This document shows positions 1 to 7,994 of a stretch of 64,000 nt of DNA, piece by piece. The notes beneath the pieces were generated by a model. It was not told the DNA's origin and searched no databases. It saw only the letters and a program-made list of their open reading frames with translations. Origin of the DNA: Rhizobiales bacterium 62-47 (lineage in GTDB: Bacteria > Pseudomonadota > Alphaproteobacteria > Rhizobiales > Xanthobacteraceae); NCBI GenBank assembly GCA_001899255.1, contig MKVX01000018.1, positions 745,150 through 809,149 on the forward strand. The letters run 5' to 3'. A program made the translations under genes and the position numbers. Positions within the stretch are counted from its first letter, which is position 1. The number at the start of each line of letters is the position of its first letter.

Positions 1-119
1 GGTTGCCGGGACGCGACTCGGCTTCACCCGTCCGGACATCTGCCCGGCATGCGTCTTTGACCGTGGTCCATGCCGCCAATAACGGGCAATGTGGCGCCGA
101 TTCCCGGGGCGCAACCTTC

Positions 120-1019
120 ATGAACACTCAGAATCCACAGGCTACGACCGCACGAATCGCGCCTGCGGGTCTCGTTCTTCTGGCCATCACCTCCATCAGC
201 TGGGGTTTGAATTGGCCGGTGACAAAATACCTTCTGAGCGAATTGCCGCCGCTCACGATGCGGGGCCTGACCGGTATCGTCGGTTCCCTACTCCTGATGA
301 TTGTCGTCGTCGGCAGCGGGCAAAGTCTCCGGGTCGGGCGTGCCTGGTGGCCGCGGCTCTGCCTCTATGCCTTTCTCAATGTGGCGTGCTGGATGGCCCT
401 CATGGGAATCGCACTGCTGTGGCTGCCGGCGGGGGAAGCCTCGATGGTCGCCTACACGATGCCGGTGTGGGCATCGCTGCTGGCGTGGCCCATCCTCGGC
501 GAGCGACCGACGCTATTGCGGATCATCGCATTTGGTTTGGCCTTCGGAGGACTGACGGTCATTTTGGGTGGGCACGGCTTTTCGATCACGCAGGAGAAAC
601 TGCTCGGCTTCGTTATGGTGCTGGTGGGATCGTTTGCCTTTGCGCTCGGAGCGGTGCTCTCCAAGCGTTATCCTTTGCCCTTGCCACCGATGACATCGGC
701 GGCCTGGCAGGTCGGGCTTGGTTGCCTGCCGGTGGGCCTTGTGGGAATTCTGATCGAGACGTCAGATCTGGGTGCGGTCACGACGCTCGGCTGGTGGCTG
801 CTCGCATATGGCACCGTCGTGCAGTTCTGCGTGGCTTACGTTACCTGGTTTGCAGCACTGACTCGGTTACCGGCATCAGTCGCAGCCATAGGCACCACAG
901 CGGTACCTGTGTTCGGCGTCGTCGCGTCTGCGATTGCGCTGCACGAGTCGTTGGGACTTGTTCAAATATCGGCGCTGATACTGACCTTGGCAGGGGTTGT
1001 GCTGGCGACCAGGACTTAG
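120..1019 (+). CDS. EamA-family DMT exporter (copy 1 of a tandem pair)
   Basis: Drug/metabolite transporter superfamily inner-membrane protein, 299 aa, about ten hydrophobic segments in the usual two five-helix EamA repeats. The typical motif after helix 1 (SWGLNWPVTK) and the PVWASLLAWPILGE signature at the end of the first repeat are visible. The substrate cannot be told from sequence; family members export amino acids, metabolites or drugs. The frame is open to base 3, but the ATG at 120 directly precedes the first membrane segment and gives the family length, so it is preferred. The next gene is a colinear paralogue of exactly the same length 114 bp downstream, so the two are probably co-transcribed and arose by tandem duplication. 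Confidence 0.88.
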   Translation: MNTQNPQATTARIAPAGLVLLAITSISWGLNWPVTKYLLSELPPLTMRGLTGIVGSLLLMIVVVGSGQSLRVGRAWWPRLCLYAFLNVACWMALMGIALLWLPAGEASMVAYTMPVWASLLAWPILGERPTLLRIIAFGLAFGGLTVILGGHGFSITQEKLLGFVMVLVGSFAFALGAVLSKRYPLPLPPMTSAAWQVGLGCLPVGLVGILIETSDLGAVTTLGWWLLAYGTVVQFCVAYVTWFAALTRLPASVAAIGTTAVPVFGVVASAIALHESLGLVQISALILTLAGVVLATRT

Positions 1020-1133
1020 GCGAGATCCGTGGCTATCTACGTCACTCGCAAAGCCGTTAGGATGCTTGTACAAAAAGCGTGAACCTCGCTCCGCTTGGCA
1101 GGAGTGGTTCTCGCCTCCTTGGATTGCCCAGTC

Positions 1134-2033
1134 ATGTCGAAGTCAGAACAGGCCGGCGCGAGCGCCCGCATCGCGACGACAGGAGTTGCTTTTCTGGTCG
1201 CGGCGTCGATTGGCTGGGGGATCAATTTCCCCATCATGAAGAACCTGTTGACCGAATGGCCGCCTCTATCCTCGCGCGGCCTGGCGGGCGTTGCCGGTGC
1301 CTTGGCGCTCGCTGCCTTCGCACTGTACCGGAAGCAGTCCCTCGGCGTGCCTCGCGCCATGTGGCTGCGCTTGTTACTGGTATCGCTGTTGACCATGGCC
1401 GCATGGACCGCGTTCATGGGACTCGCGCTGGTCTGGCTGAGTGGCAGCGAAGCCGCGGTGATGTCGACCTCGCTGCCGGTATGGGCGGCCTTTCTGGCGT
1501 GGCCGATTCTTGGTGAGCGAATTTCGATTGTAAGAGCGCTCGCGCTCGCCGTGGCTCTCGTCGGCATCACGGTGATGATTGGCGGTGATGGTTTTGCGTC
1601 CAGCTTTGCCAAATGGCCGGGCATTGCCTTTGCCCTTGTCGGGACGGTGGCGGTTGCGCTCGGCACGATTTTGACGAAGCATTTTCCGCTCGCCATGCCG
1701 CCGTTGGCGCTGGCGTCGTGGCAACTCTGGCTCGGCTGTCTGCCGGTCGCGATCGTGGGGTTGATCATCGAACGACCCGACGTTGCCACACTGTCGTCGA
1801 TCGGATGGGCCTCGATGGCCTATCTGACCTTGATCCAATTCGGCTTGTCTTATGTGTGTTGGTTCGCTGCTTTGGAGCGACTGCCGGCAGCGACAGCGTC
1901 AATCGGAACGCTCCTTGTCCCAGTGATTGGTGTTTTGGCTTCGGCGGCGATGCTGCACGAGCCTCTCGGTCTCCGACAGATCAGTGCGCTGGTCATTACG
2001 CTCGGCGGAGTCGCGGTGGCATTGCGATCCTGA
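1134..2033 (+). CDS. EamA-family DMT exporter (copy 2 of a tandem pair)
   Basis: Second drug/metabolite exporter of 299 aa. It aligns without gaps through most of its length with the preceding gene: SIGWGINFPIMK, PVWAAFLAWPILGERI and a C-terminal half with the same LxxQISAL ending. An earlier TTG at 1095 is possible, but the ATG at 1134 (MSKSEQ) matches the length of the paralogue. Substrate unknown. A strong inverted repeat just after the stop probably ends transcription of the pair. Confidence 0.88.
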   Translation: MSKSEQAGASARIATTGVAFLVAASIGWGINFPIMKNLLTEWPPLSSRGLAGVAGALALAAFALYRKQSLGVPRAMWLRLLLVSLLTMAAWTAFMGLALVWLSGSEAAVMSTSLPVWAAFLAWPILGERISIVRALALAVALVGITVMIGGDGFASSFAKWPGIAFALVGTVAVALGTILTKHFPLAMPPLALASWQLWLGCLPVAIVGLIIERPDVATLSSIGWASMAYLTLIQFGLSYVCWFAALERLPAATASIGTLLVPVIGVLASAAMLHEPLGLRQISALVITLGGVAVALRS

Positions 2034-2043
2034 TCGGAATGAC

Positions 2044-2069
2044 GAAGGCGGCCCAGTTGGGCCGCCTTC
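2044..2069. terminator. Bidirectional intrinsic terminator candidate
   Basis: A perfect 12-bp stem (GAAGGCGGCCCA / TGGGCCGCCTTC) with a minimal loop lies between the convergent DMT gene (stop 2033) and the BA14K-like gene (stop 2099). The position suits termination from both sides; the U-tracts are weak. Confidence 0.6.
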
Positions 2070-2098
2070 AATCTCTTCCTCTGACTGCGGCTGCAATC

Positions 2099-2641
2099 TT
2101 ACGGGCAGGGATGTCGCTGTCCATCGTAGCCCAGATAAGTGCCGCTTCTGACGTCGTACGATTTGAAGCGCTGGCGACAGTAGGCAACTGAATCCCCGCC
2201 ACCCGGGACCACTTGAACGGCAGGTCCCTCGTCATAGTAGTCGTCATCGTAATAATACGGGTAGCCATAATAATACGGCGACGCGAAAGCGCTGCCGATC
2301 GCCGCACCGGCTACAAAGCCAGGATAGAAACCGCCATGGCGGTGGCGATGATATCCACCACCTTGCCAATTGCCGCCGCCGGAGTAACGGCCACCGCGAT
2401 AGCCGCCCCCGACACCTGCACCGCCGCCTCGGAAGCCGCCGCCACTGCCAAGCACCGCGCCTCCACCTCTCATACCGCCGCCGCCGCCAAGCGCTGCGCC
2501 ACCCCCGCCGCCCCCGCCCCCTCCAGCCGAAGCGCCGCCGCCACTTCCGAGCGGGGCTTGAGCGAGACTGGGTGAGGAGACGGCTAGCGGAAGTGAAAGT
2601 GCCACTGCTGCAGCCATCAGTACCGGTTTCAACTTGATCAT
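2099..2641 (-). CDS. Glycine-rich secreted protein with BA14K-like C-terminus
   Basis: 180-aa exported protein. An N-terminal signal peptide (MIKLKPVLMAAAVALSLPLA... SLAQA) is followed by a long low-complexity region of Gly with Ala, Ser and Arg (about residues 32-100), a Tyr-rich stretch (YYYGYPYYYDDDYYDE) and a C-terminal segment (VAYCRQRFKSYDVRSGTYLGYDG...) that matches the BA14K-like family of rhizobial/Brucella envelope proteins. The ATG at 2641 is chosen over an upstream one because GGAG lies at the right distance. Function is not known; BA14K proteins are described as surface or lectin-like proteins. An EcfG-type promoter lies about 35 bp upstream, so stress induction is predicted. Confidence 0.8.
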   Translation of the reverse strand: MIKLKPVLMAAAVALSLPLAVSSPSLAQAPLGSGGGASAGGGGGGGGGAALGGGGGMRGGGAVLGSGGGFRGGGAGVGGGYRGGRYSGGGNWQGGGYHRHRHGGFYPGFVAGAAIGSAFASPYYYGYPYYYDDDYYDEGPAVQVVPGGGDSVAYCRQRFKSYDVRSGTYLGYDGQRHPCP

Positions 2642-2676
2642 AGGCAACTCCATGGGCCAAAATTTCGTTCTTTTTC

Positions 2677-2701
2677 AACGTGGCGACGGATGGGAAGTTC
2701 C
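2677..2701 (-). promoter_or_regulatory. EcfG-type (general stress) promoter for the BA14K-like gene
   Basis: Read on the minus strand, GGAAC (2701-2697), exactly 16 nt, then CGTT (2680-2677). This is the consensus -35/-10 of the alphaproteobacterial sigma factor EcfG. It predicts a start near 2669 and a leader of about 28 nt before the ATG at 2641. Confidence 0.7.
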
Positions 2702-2853
2702 GCAACGATCCCGCGAGATGAAAGTTCGGTCATCTTGCCGCGGCTTGGGCGTCTAAGCGCCTGGAGATCTGAATCGGTATGCGTGGCAATGCGGCTGGAC
2801 AACGCCGCGGCGGAATGCCATCAACTCCCCAAATTTCATGATGGATTCCTGCC

Positions 2854-3264
2854 ATGAAGCAGTTTTTGCTCAAGTTCTTCACCTGGTGGAACGGTCAGAC
2901 CTTCGGAACCCAGCTCTGGACCTGGCGCTTCGGCGAATTGGTCGGGCAGGATGCCGAAGGCAATCGCTATTTCCGCACGCGAGGGGGCAAGATCGACCCA
3001 ACGCTGGGATTCGAGCGGCGCTGGGTGGTTTATAACGGCTATGCCGAGGCGAGCCGCGTGCCGCCGGGCTGGCACGGCTGGCTGCATCACACGGTCGACA
3101 CGCCGCCGACCGAGACAACTTATCAGCCGCGCGAGTGGCAGAAGCCGCATCAGCCGAACCTCACCGGGACGGCTGCGGCGTATCGCCCGTCAGGCTCGAC
3201 GCTGGCGAGCGGCCGGCGCCCCAAAGCCACCGGTGATTATCAGGCCTGGACGCCGGGCCAGTAG
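2854..3264 (+). CDS. NADH:ubiquinone oxidoreductase accessory subunit NDUFA12 family
   Basis: 136-aa homologue of the mitochondrial complex I 17.2-kDa accessory subunit NDUFA12, which alphaproteobacteria carry outside the nuo operon. Family features are the aromatic N-terminus (FFTWWNGQTFGTQLWTWRFGELVGQDAEGNRYF), RRWVVYNGYAEASRVPPGWHGWLHH, and the TTYQPREWQKPHQPNLTGT stretch. It would sit at the membrane/peripheral arm junction of complex I and aid assembly or stability. The Shine-Dalgarno sequence is weak. In related genomes it usually lies close to the DUF2155 and aat genes; here about 3.8 kb of other genes separates them. Confidence 0.92.
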   Translation: MKQFLLKFFTWWNGQTFGTQLWTWRFGELVGQDAEGNRYFRTRGGKIDPTLGFERRWVVYNGYAEASRVPPGWHGWLHHTVDTPPTETTYQPREWQKPHQPNLTGTAAAYRPSGSTLASGRRPKATGDYQAWTPGQ

Positions 3265-3268
3265 GTTC

Positions 3269-3982
3269 TCAACCCGCTGCAGCAGTATTCATTTGCGCGG
3301 CAAGCCGATTGGCGGCGCGCTGAACAGCTTCCGCGCGGTTCTGCTGCATGCCTGCACTTTTTTCTCTGATTGCCGTTACGACCTCGGGCGGAGCCGTTTC
3401 CGGAGAACCGGAGTTGAACGGCGGTGCCGGATTGTATTCCAGGAACAACTGAATTGTTTCCGCCGTCGCGCGATCGGTCAGGATCGAGGCGAGTGTCAAT
3501 CCAAAGTCGATCCCAGCTGTAACGCCGCCGCCGGTCAGACGATTGCGATCAATACACACCCGCGTCTTGGTAGGGATCGCACCGAAGGCGGGCAGGAAAT
3601 CCAATGCGGTCCAATGCGTGGTTGCGCGATAGCCGTCCAAAAGGCCCGCGGCACCCAGCACAAGTGCGCCGGTGCACACTGATGTGACGTATTGCGCACC
3701 TGATGCCTGCTTGCGGACGAATTCGAGCGTTTCCTCATCGTTGATGATGTCGTTGGTGCCGTAACCTCCGGGCACACAAATCACATCGAGCTGCGGACAA
3801 TCGTCGAAGGTGATGGTCGGCGACAGCGCCAGTGCCGTGTCGCTCGCTACCGGCTCGATCCGCTTCCAGATCAGATGCACCTGCGCGCCGGGAAGCCGCG
3901 CGAACACCTGCAATGGTCCGGTGAGATCCAGTTGCGTCAGATTTGGAAACAGCAGCAGGCCGATCTGCAGTGGCTTTGACAT
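3269..3982 (-). CDS. inhA: Isonitrile hydratase-like DJ-1/PfpI family protein
   Basis: 237-aa DJ-1/PfpI superfamily protein that closely resembles Pseudomonas isonitrile hydratase InhA, which hydrates isonitriles to N-substituted formamides. Shared features are QLDLTGP with the catalytic Asp (D19), DVICVPGGYG, the nucleophile elbow YVTSVCTGALVLGAAGLL (Cys103, Thr104), RATTHW, TGGGVTAGIDF and the LEYNPAPPFNSGSP stretch near the C-terminus. It is divergent from a GlxA-type regulator 104 bp away, whose N-terminal domain has the same fold, a common enzyme-regulator arrangement. The true substrate is not shown by the sequence; a broader DJ-1-type role is the alternative. Confidence 0.82.
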   Translation of the reverse strand: MSKPLQIGLLLFPNLTQLDLTGPLQVFARLPGAQVHLIWKRIEPVASDTALALSPTITFDDCPQLDVICVPGGYGTNDIINDEETLEFVRKQASGAQYVTSVCTGALVLGAAGLLDGYRATTHWTALDFLPAFGAIPTKTRVCIDRNRLTGGGVTAGIDFGLTLASILTDRATAETIQLFLEYNPAPPFNSGSPETAPPEVVTAIREKSAGMQQNRAEAVQRAANRLAAQMNTAAAG

Positions 3983-4013
3983 TTGTAGTCCCTCAAGGCT
4001 TGACGGATACAGA

Positions 4014-4066
4014 ATGGCATGATGCCATCATGTCTGAAATGACATAAATCCCTCATTTTCAGACAT
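4014..4066. promoter_or_regulatory. Operator candidate between inhA-like and glxA-like genes
   Basis: Two inverted repeats lie in the 104-bp divergent promoter region: a 15-nt palindrome ATGGCAT-G-ATGCCAT (4014-4028) and ATGTCTGAAATGA (4030-4042) facing TCATTTTCAGACAT (4053-4066), which match except for one extra A. They are plausible binding sites for the adjacent AraC-type regulator. Confidence 0.5.
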
Positions 4067-4086
4067 CGCTCAAGGAGCCGTTCGCC

Positions 4087-5025
4087 GTGATAGCAATCTT
4101 GGTATTCCCCGATTTTCAGTTGCTCGATGCGGCTGGGCCGATTTCGGTATTCGAGGTCGCGGGGCGTTTCGCGCGAACGTCTGCGCCAATCAAGGTCGTC
4201 AGCGCAACACCTGGCGAGGTGCGCAGCTCGTCTGGCGTTGCCCTGGTGGCGCGCGGGCTGAAGTCGGCGGCGGGAGCGACAACTCTGATCGTTGCCGGAG
4301 GCGAGGGCGTGAAGACTGCGGCGAACTGCAGGCATACGAAGGCCCTGTTACGCGCGGCGGCGAAGCGCGGCTGCCGTGTCGCGAGCGTGTGCTCCGGGGC
4401 TTACGTTCTTGCCGAAGCCGGTCTGCTTGAGGGTCGCCGCGCGACGACGCATTGGGGACGGACACGCGATTTCCTTGCGACGTATCCAGGCGTGAAGCTC
4501 GAGGCCGATCGGATTTTCGTGAGAGACGATAACATCTGGACCTCGGCCGGAATCTCCGCGGGTATCGATCTTGCTCTGGCGATGGTGGCAGCCGACTACG
4601 GCGACGATGTCGCCCGCGCCACGGCGCGGCAGCTTGTCGTTCACGATCGACGCTCGGGAGGCCAGTCGCAATTTTCGTCGCTGCTCGAATTGAAAGTACC
4701 GGAGGGGCGGTTTGCGCCACTGCTGGCGTGGGCGCGCGAACATCTCGACCAGCCTTTGACAGTTGAGCGCATGGCCGAGCAGGCCGGCATGAGCGCACGG
4801 CATTTTGCGCGGGCGTTTCAGGGTGAAACCGGTGTCACGCCGTCGAAGGCAATTGAGCGCTTGCGTATCGATGTCGCCCGACACCGGGTTCAGTCGGGCA
4901 ACGAAGCACTCGAAGTCGTCGCACGCGCGATCGGTTTCGGCGATCCCGAGCGGATGCGGCGTGCGTTCATCCGCTCTTTCGGTCAACCGCCGCAAGCGCT
5001 GCGGCGTGCCGCACGCGCGGCATGA
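4087..5025 (+). CDS. GlxA-family transcriptional regulator (DJ-1 + AraC HTH)
   Basis: 312-aa regulator with an N-terminal DJ-1/PfpI-like sensor domain (about residues 1-185; FPDFQLLDAAGP and VASVCSGAYVLAEAGLLEG with Cys102 at the nucleophile elbow) and a C-terminal AraC-type double helix-turn-helix domain (about 215-310; LTVERMAEQAGMSARHFARAFQ and the second helix region VARAIGFGDPERMRRAF). It starts at GTG 4087, with AAGGAG 10 nt upstream. It is divergent from the isonitrile hydratase-like gene, which it probably controls through the inverted repeats between them. The inducer is unknown. Confidence 0.88.
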   Translation: MIAILVFPDFQLLDAAGPISVFEVAGRFARTSAPIKVVSATPGEVRSSSGVALVARGLKSAAGATTLIVAGGEGVKTAANCRHTKALLRAAAKRGCRVASVCSGAYVLAEAGLLEGRRATTHWGRTRDFLATYPGVKLEADRIFVRDDNIWTSAGISAGIDLALAMVAADYGDDVARATARQLVVHDRRSGGQSQFSSLLELKVPEGRFAPLLAWAREHLDQPLTVERMAEQAGMSARHFARAFQGETGVTPSKAIERLRIDVARHRVQSGNEALEVVARAIGFGDPERMRRAFIRSFGQPPQALRRAARAA

Positions 5026-5029
5026 CCGG

Positions 5030-5977
5030 CTAGCTCAACGTCTTCAGCCATGCGCCGATGTCGGCGAGCGCGACATTGGCTTTTGGCAGTAGTCTGCCCA
5101 TGGTGATGAAGCCGTGGAATTGGCCGGGGTAGGTAGTGTGAGCGACCGGCACGCCAGCTTCGTTGAGGCGTCGCGCAAATTCGTCGCCTTCGTCACGCAA
5201 TGGATCGGCACCCGCGGTCAATACATAGGCCGGCGGTAATTCAGATAAATTCTCTACGCGCGCGGGGGAGGCGCGCCAGTCGTCGCCATCCGTCAGGTCG
5301 TTCAAATAGTGATCGCGGAACCAACGGATGACCGAATGGGTCAGCAGGCAACTGGTTTCGGGCTCGCTATGCGACGGATGCGTCATTCGGAAATCCGTTG
5401 CTGGGTAGATCAACACTTGAGCCACGAGTTTCGGTGCGCCGGTGTCCCGCGCATGGATTGCAACGATCGCCGCGAGATTACCGCCGGCGCTGTCGCCGCC
5501 AACCATCAGTTGCGAAGCATCGATGCCGAGCGACTGGGCGTTGGCCGCGATCCACTCGGTTGCGGCGATGGAGTCCTCCACCGCTGCCGGAAATTTGTGT
5601 TCGGGTGCGAGACGATAGTCGACCGAAATAACGACAAGCTGACCTTCGTTCGCCAGCGTGCGGCAGACAACATCATGGGAATCGATATTTCCAATCACCC
5701 ATCCGCCGCCGTGGAAAAATACCAGGCACGGTGCAAGCCCATCCGCTTTTCTCACCGCGTGCGGCTGGTAGACCCGGAGCGGGATCGGGCCGTGCGGTCC
5801 TGGTGCGGACAATGATCGGATCGCGGCCACTTCCGGTGGCTCGGGGCGCGCAACCACACCGCCCAACAGATACAGCTGGCGCGCTTCCGACGGCGACAGC
5901 GTCTCGTAAGGCGGGCGGCCGGCATCGCGAAAAGCTTTCAATACGGCCGCGGCATCGTCATCGAGAGTTACCGGCAT
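5030..5977 (-). CDS. Alpha/beta hydrolase, hormone-sensitive-lipase-type esterase
   Basis: 315-aa carboxylesterase of the HSL (family IV) group. The oxyanion-hole motif HGGGW (residues 89-93), the nucleophile elbow GDSAGG (Ser163) and late Asp (AGADPLRDEG) and His (GQFHGF) positions complete the catalytic triad. No signal peptide is seen, so it is probably cytoplasmic. It lies 60 bp after an SDR dehydrogenase on the same strand, so the two are likely co-transcribed and may act in sequence on an ester and its alcohol. The substrate cannot be inferred. Confidence 0.88.
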   Translation of the reverse strand: MPVTLDDDAAAVLKAFRDAGRPPYETLSPSEARQLYLLGGVVARPEPPEVAAIRSLSAPGPHGPIPLRVYQPHAVRKADGLAPCLVFFHGGGWVIGNIDSHDVVCRTLANEGQLVVISVDYRLAPEHKFPAAVEDSIAATEWIAANAQSLGIDASQLMVGGDSAGGNLAAIVAIHARDTGAPKLVAQVLIYPATDFRMTHPSHSEPETSCLLTHSVIRWFRDHYLNDLTDGDDWRASPARVENLSELPPAYVLTAGADPLRDEGDEFARRLNEAGVPVAHTTYPGQFHGFITMGRLLPKANVALADIGAWLKTLS

Positions 5978-6037
5978 CGAATGATATCCTTCCCTTGTCC
6001 GGTCGGACCGGCGTTCCTTTGTTCATGCTGATGTCGG

Positions 6038-6814
6038 TCAAGAAGCCGTACGTCCACCATCGACGGTATAGGCCGACCCGCTGACGTAGCTCGCGGCATC
6101 GCAGGCGAGGAATGCCACCACAGACGCCACTTCAGCGGCAGCGCCGAGACGGCGCGCTGGAATCCGCTGCAGGATACTATCAGCGTCGGCGCGCGCGCCG
6201 GGTGTGCGGCCCTCGATGATCGACGACAGCATCCGGCTTTGAATGAGACCGGGGCAAACGCAGTTGACGCGCACGCCGGTGCCGGAGCACTCTATTGCGA
6301 CGCTCTTGGTCAAGCCGATCACGGCATGCTTGCTGGCGCTGTAAACTGCAATGTGCGGAGACCCGATCAGCCCGGCGATCGATGCGGTATTGATGATGCT
6401 GCCTGCGCCGTTTTTCAGCATCACCGGCAGCACGTGTTTCATGCCGAGAAAAACGCCGACGACATTGACGTCCAGCACGCGACGGAATGCTTCAAGCGAA
6501 TAATCCTGGATCGGGGCGACGTCGCCCTCGATTCCGGCATTGTTGAAAAAAACGTCGACGCCGCCAGCGGCTGCTACGGCACGGCTGACATAGCCGGCCA
6601 CGTCCTCTTCGCGGCTGACGTCGGCCGTGAGGGCTATGGGATGCGCTTCGACCGGCAGCTTGGCTACGGCGTTCTGCAACTGGATTTCGTCGCGATCGAC
6701 AGCAACGATCCGTGCGCCCCGCGCCGCAAGAAGCTGCATGGTTGCCGATCCGATCTCGCCCGCCGCGCCGGTAATCAGGGCGACTTTGCCATCCAAACGT
6801 GTGTCGTCGGCCAT
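6038..6814 (-). CDS. SDR-family NAD(P)-dependent oxidoreductase
   Basis: 258-aa classical short-chain dehydrogenase/reductase. It shows the Rossmann nucleotide-binding motif TGAAGEIG (residues 15-22), NNAG (91-94), the catalytic Ser in the NTASIAG segment and the YxxxK pair (Tyr158, Lys162), and ends with the usual YVSGSAYTVDGG. The frame is open to 7030, but GGAAGGA lies about 9 nt before the ATG at 6814 and family length agrees; an ATG at 6823 is the alternative. It is followed by an HSL-type esterase in the same direction. Substrate unknown. Confidence 0.87.
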   Translation of the reverse strand: MADDTRLDGKVALITGAAGEIGSATMQLLAARGARIVAVDRDEIQLQNAVAKLPVEAHPIALTADVSREEDVAGYVSRAVAAAGGVDVFFNNAGIEGDVAPIQDYSLEAFRRVLDVNVVGVFLGMKHVLPVMLKNGAGSIINTASIAGLIGSPHIAVYSASKHAVIGLTKSVAIECSGTGVRVNCVCPGLIQSRMLSSIIEGRTPGARADADSILQRIPARRLGAAAEVASVVAFLACDAASYVSGSAYTVDGGRTAS

Positions 6815-7073
6815 GCGCGGCATTTCCTTCCCGTTGAACCTGCATACCGGCGTCAATTGTCTTGTGCCGGCGCCTTTTCGGTACCTTTCGAGGACTATTT
6901 CATTTTTGTCGCAAGGCTGCCAGCAGGCCGGACGCACGGAACTGGGGGCACCTTCGCATGGTTCCTCGCCGCCCTTTCCCCGCCGTATTCCACGTGTTAA
7001 CCGATCCTCCTGCGAGCGGCGGATAGTCATTTAGAATGTCGCGAGCCCGATTCGCCCACTGAAGCCGCACACG

Positions 7074-7970
7074 ATGTTTCGAAACACGAGCATAGTCAGT
7101 CTTGCGGCCCTCGCCGCCGCGCTGTTGATCGCCCCGTCACAACCGGCGAGGGCGCAGCTTGGCAACATTTTCTCCGATCCCGCGCCGCGCCCGCCGGGTA
7201 ACATTCCGCGCGGCAATATACAGCCGCCGGACGACGAGGAAGAGGTCCCGGACCTGCCGCAGGGGCGACTGCTGCCGGCCCCCAATCGCATCCTGCCGGG
7301 GCAGGGCGCACCGCTGCCTGGTCCGGTTCAATCGCAGCCGCTGGCGCCGCCGCCGGGCACTTCGGTTGCCCCTCAGTCGCAGCCGGGCGTCGCCGTGGCG
7401 CCGCCCTCGGCCAACCCTTTGCCAGGACTGCCTCCGGGACAACGGCAGCCGCGGTCCGCAACGGCCCCGCCAACTCCCGCACCGCTACAGCCCGGTGACG
7501 AGGTGGTTGCCGAACCGCCCGCGCAGAAGATCATCAACAAGAAGGCGACGTTCTCCGGTCTCGACAAGATCACGGGCCGCATCATCAACTTCGATGCCGA
7601 TATCGGGGAGACCGTCCAGTTTGGCGCGCTTCGGGTCAAGACCGATGCCTGCTACACGCGGCCGGCAACCGAGGCGGCGAACACCGACGCTTTTGTCGAG
7701 GTCGATGAGATTACCTTGCAGGGCGAGGTCAAACGAATCTTCTCCGGCTGGATGTTCGCGGCCAGCCCTGGTCTGCATGGTGTCGAGCACCCGATTTACG
7801 ACATCTGGCTGACCGACTGCAAAGGTCCGGAAACGACCGTCGTTGCCGCCCAGCCGGAGCCGCCAAAGCCTGCGCCGACGGCGCAGAAGCGGCAGCCGCC
7901 CGCACAACCGCAGCAACAGAAACGACGCACGCCACCACCGCCGGCGCCCTTACCGCCGTTCCAGCAATAG
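7074..7970 (+). CDS. DUF2155 domain-containing exported protein
   Basis: 298-aa protein with a signal peptide (residues 1-27, ending ARA-QLG), a long Pro-rich low-complexity region (about 35-145), a DUF2155 domain (about 150-230; KATFSGLDKITGRIINFDADIGETVQFGALRV..., two Cys at TDACYTR and LTDCKGP) and a Pro/Gln tail. The domain is found in alphaproteobacteria and has no established function; it is predicted to be periplasmic. It is convergent with aat (24 bp between stops), as in many related genomes. Confidence 0.85.
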   Translation: MFRNTSIVSLAALAAALLIAPSQPARAQLGNIFSDPAPRPPGNIPRGNIQPPDDEEEVPDLPQGRLLPAPNRILPGQGAPLPGPVQSQPLAPPPGTSVAPQSQPGVAVAPPSANPLPGLPPGQRQPRSATAPPTPAPLQPGDEVVAEPPAQKIINKKATFSGLDKITGRIINFDADIGETVQFGALRVKTDACYTRPATEAANTDAFVEVDEITLQGEVKRIFSGWMFAASPGLHGVEHPIYDIWLTDCKGPETTVVAAQPEPPKPAPTAQKRQPPAQPQQQKRRTPPPPAPLPPFQQ

Positions 7971-7994
7971 CCTGCTTTGCCTCGGTGAGGCGGG

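Noticed and set aside
3-119. Upstream in-frame extension of the first DMT gene
   Set aside because: Open frame only; the composition is not membrane-like and family length fits ATG 120.
6935-6966. GGAAC sequences upstream of the SDR gene as a fourth EcfG promoter
   Set aside because: On either strand the position 16-17 nt downstream does not read CGTT.
7979-7991. GCCTC-GGT-GAGGC hairpin between DUF2155 and aat
   Set aside because: Only a 5-bp stem and no T-run; too weak to call as a terminator.
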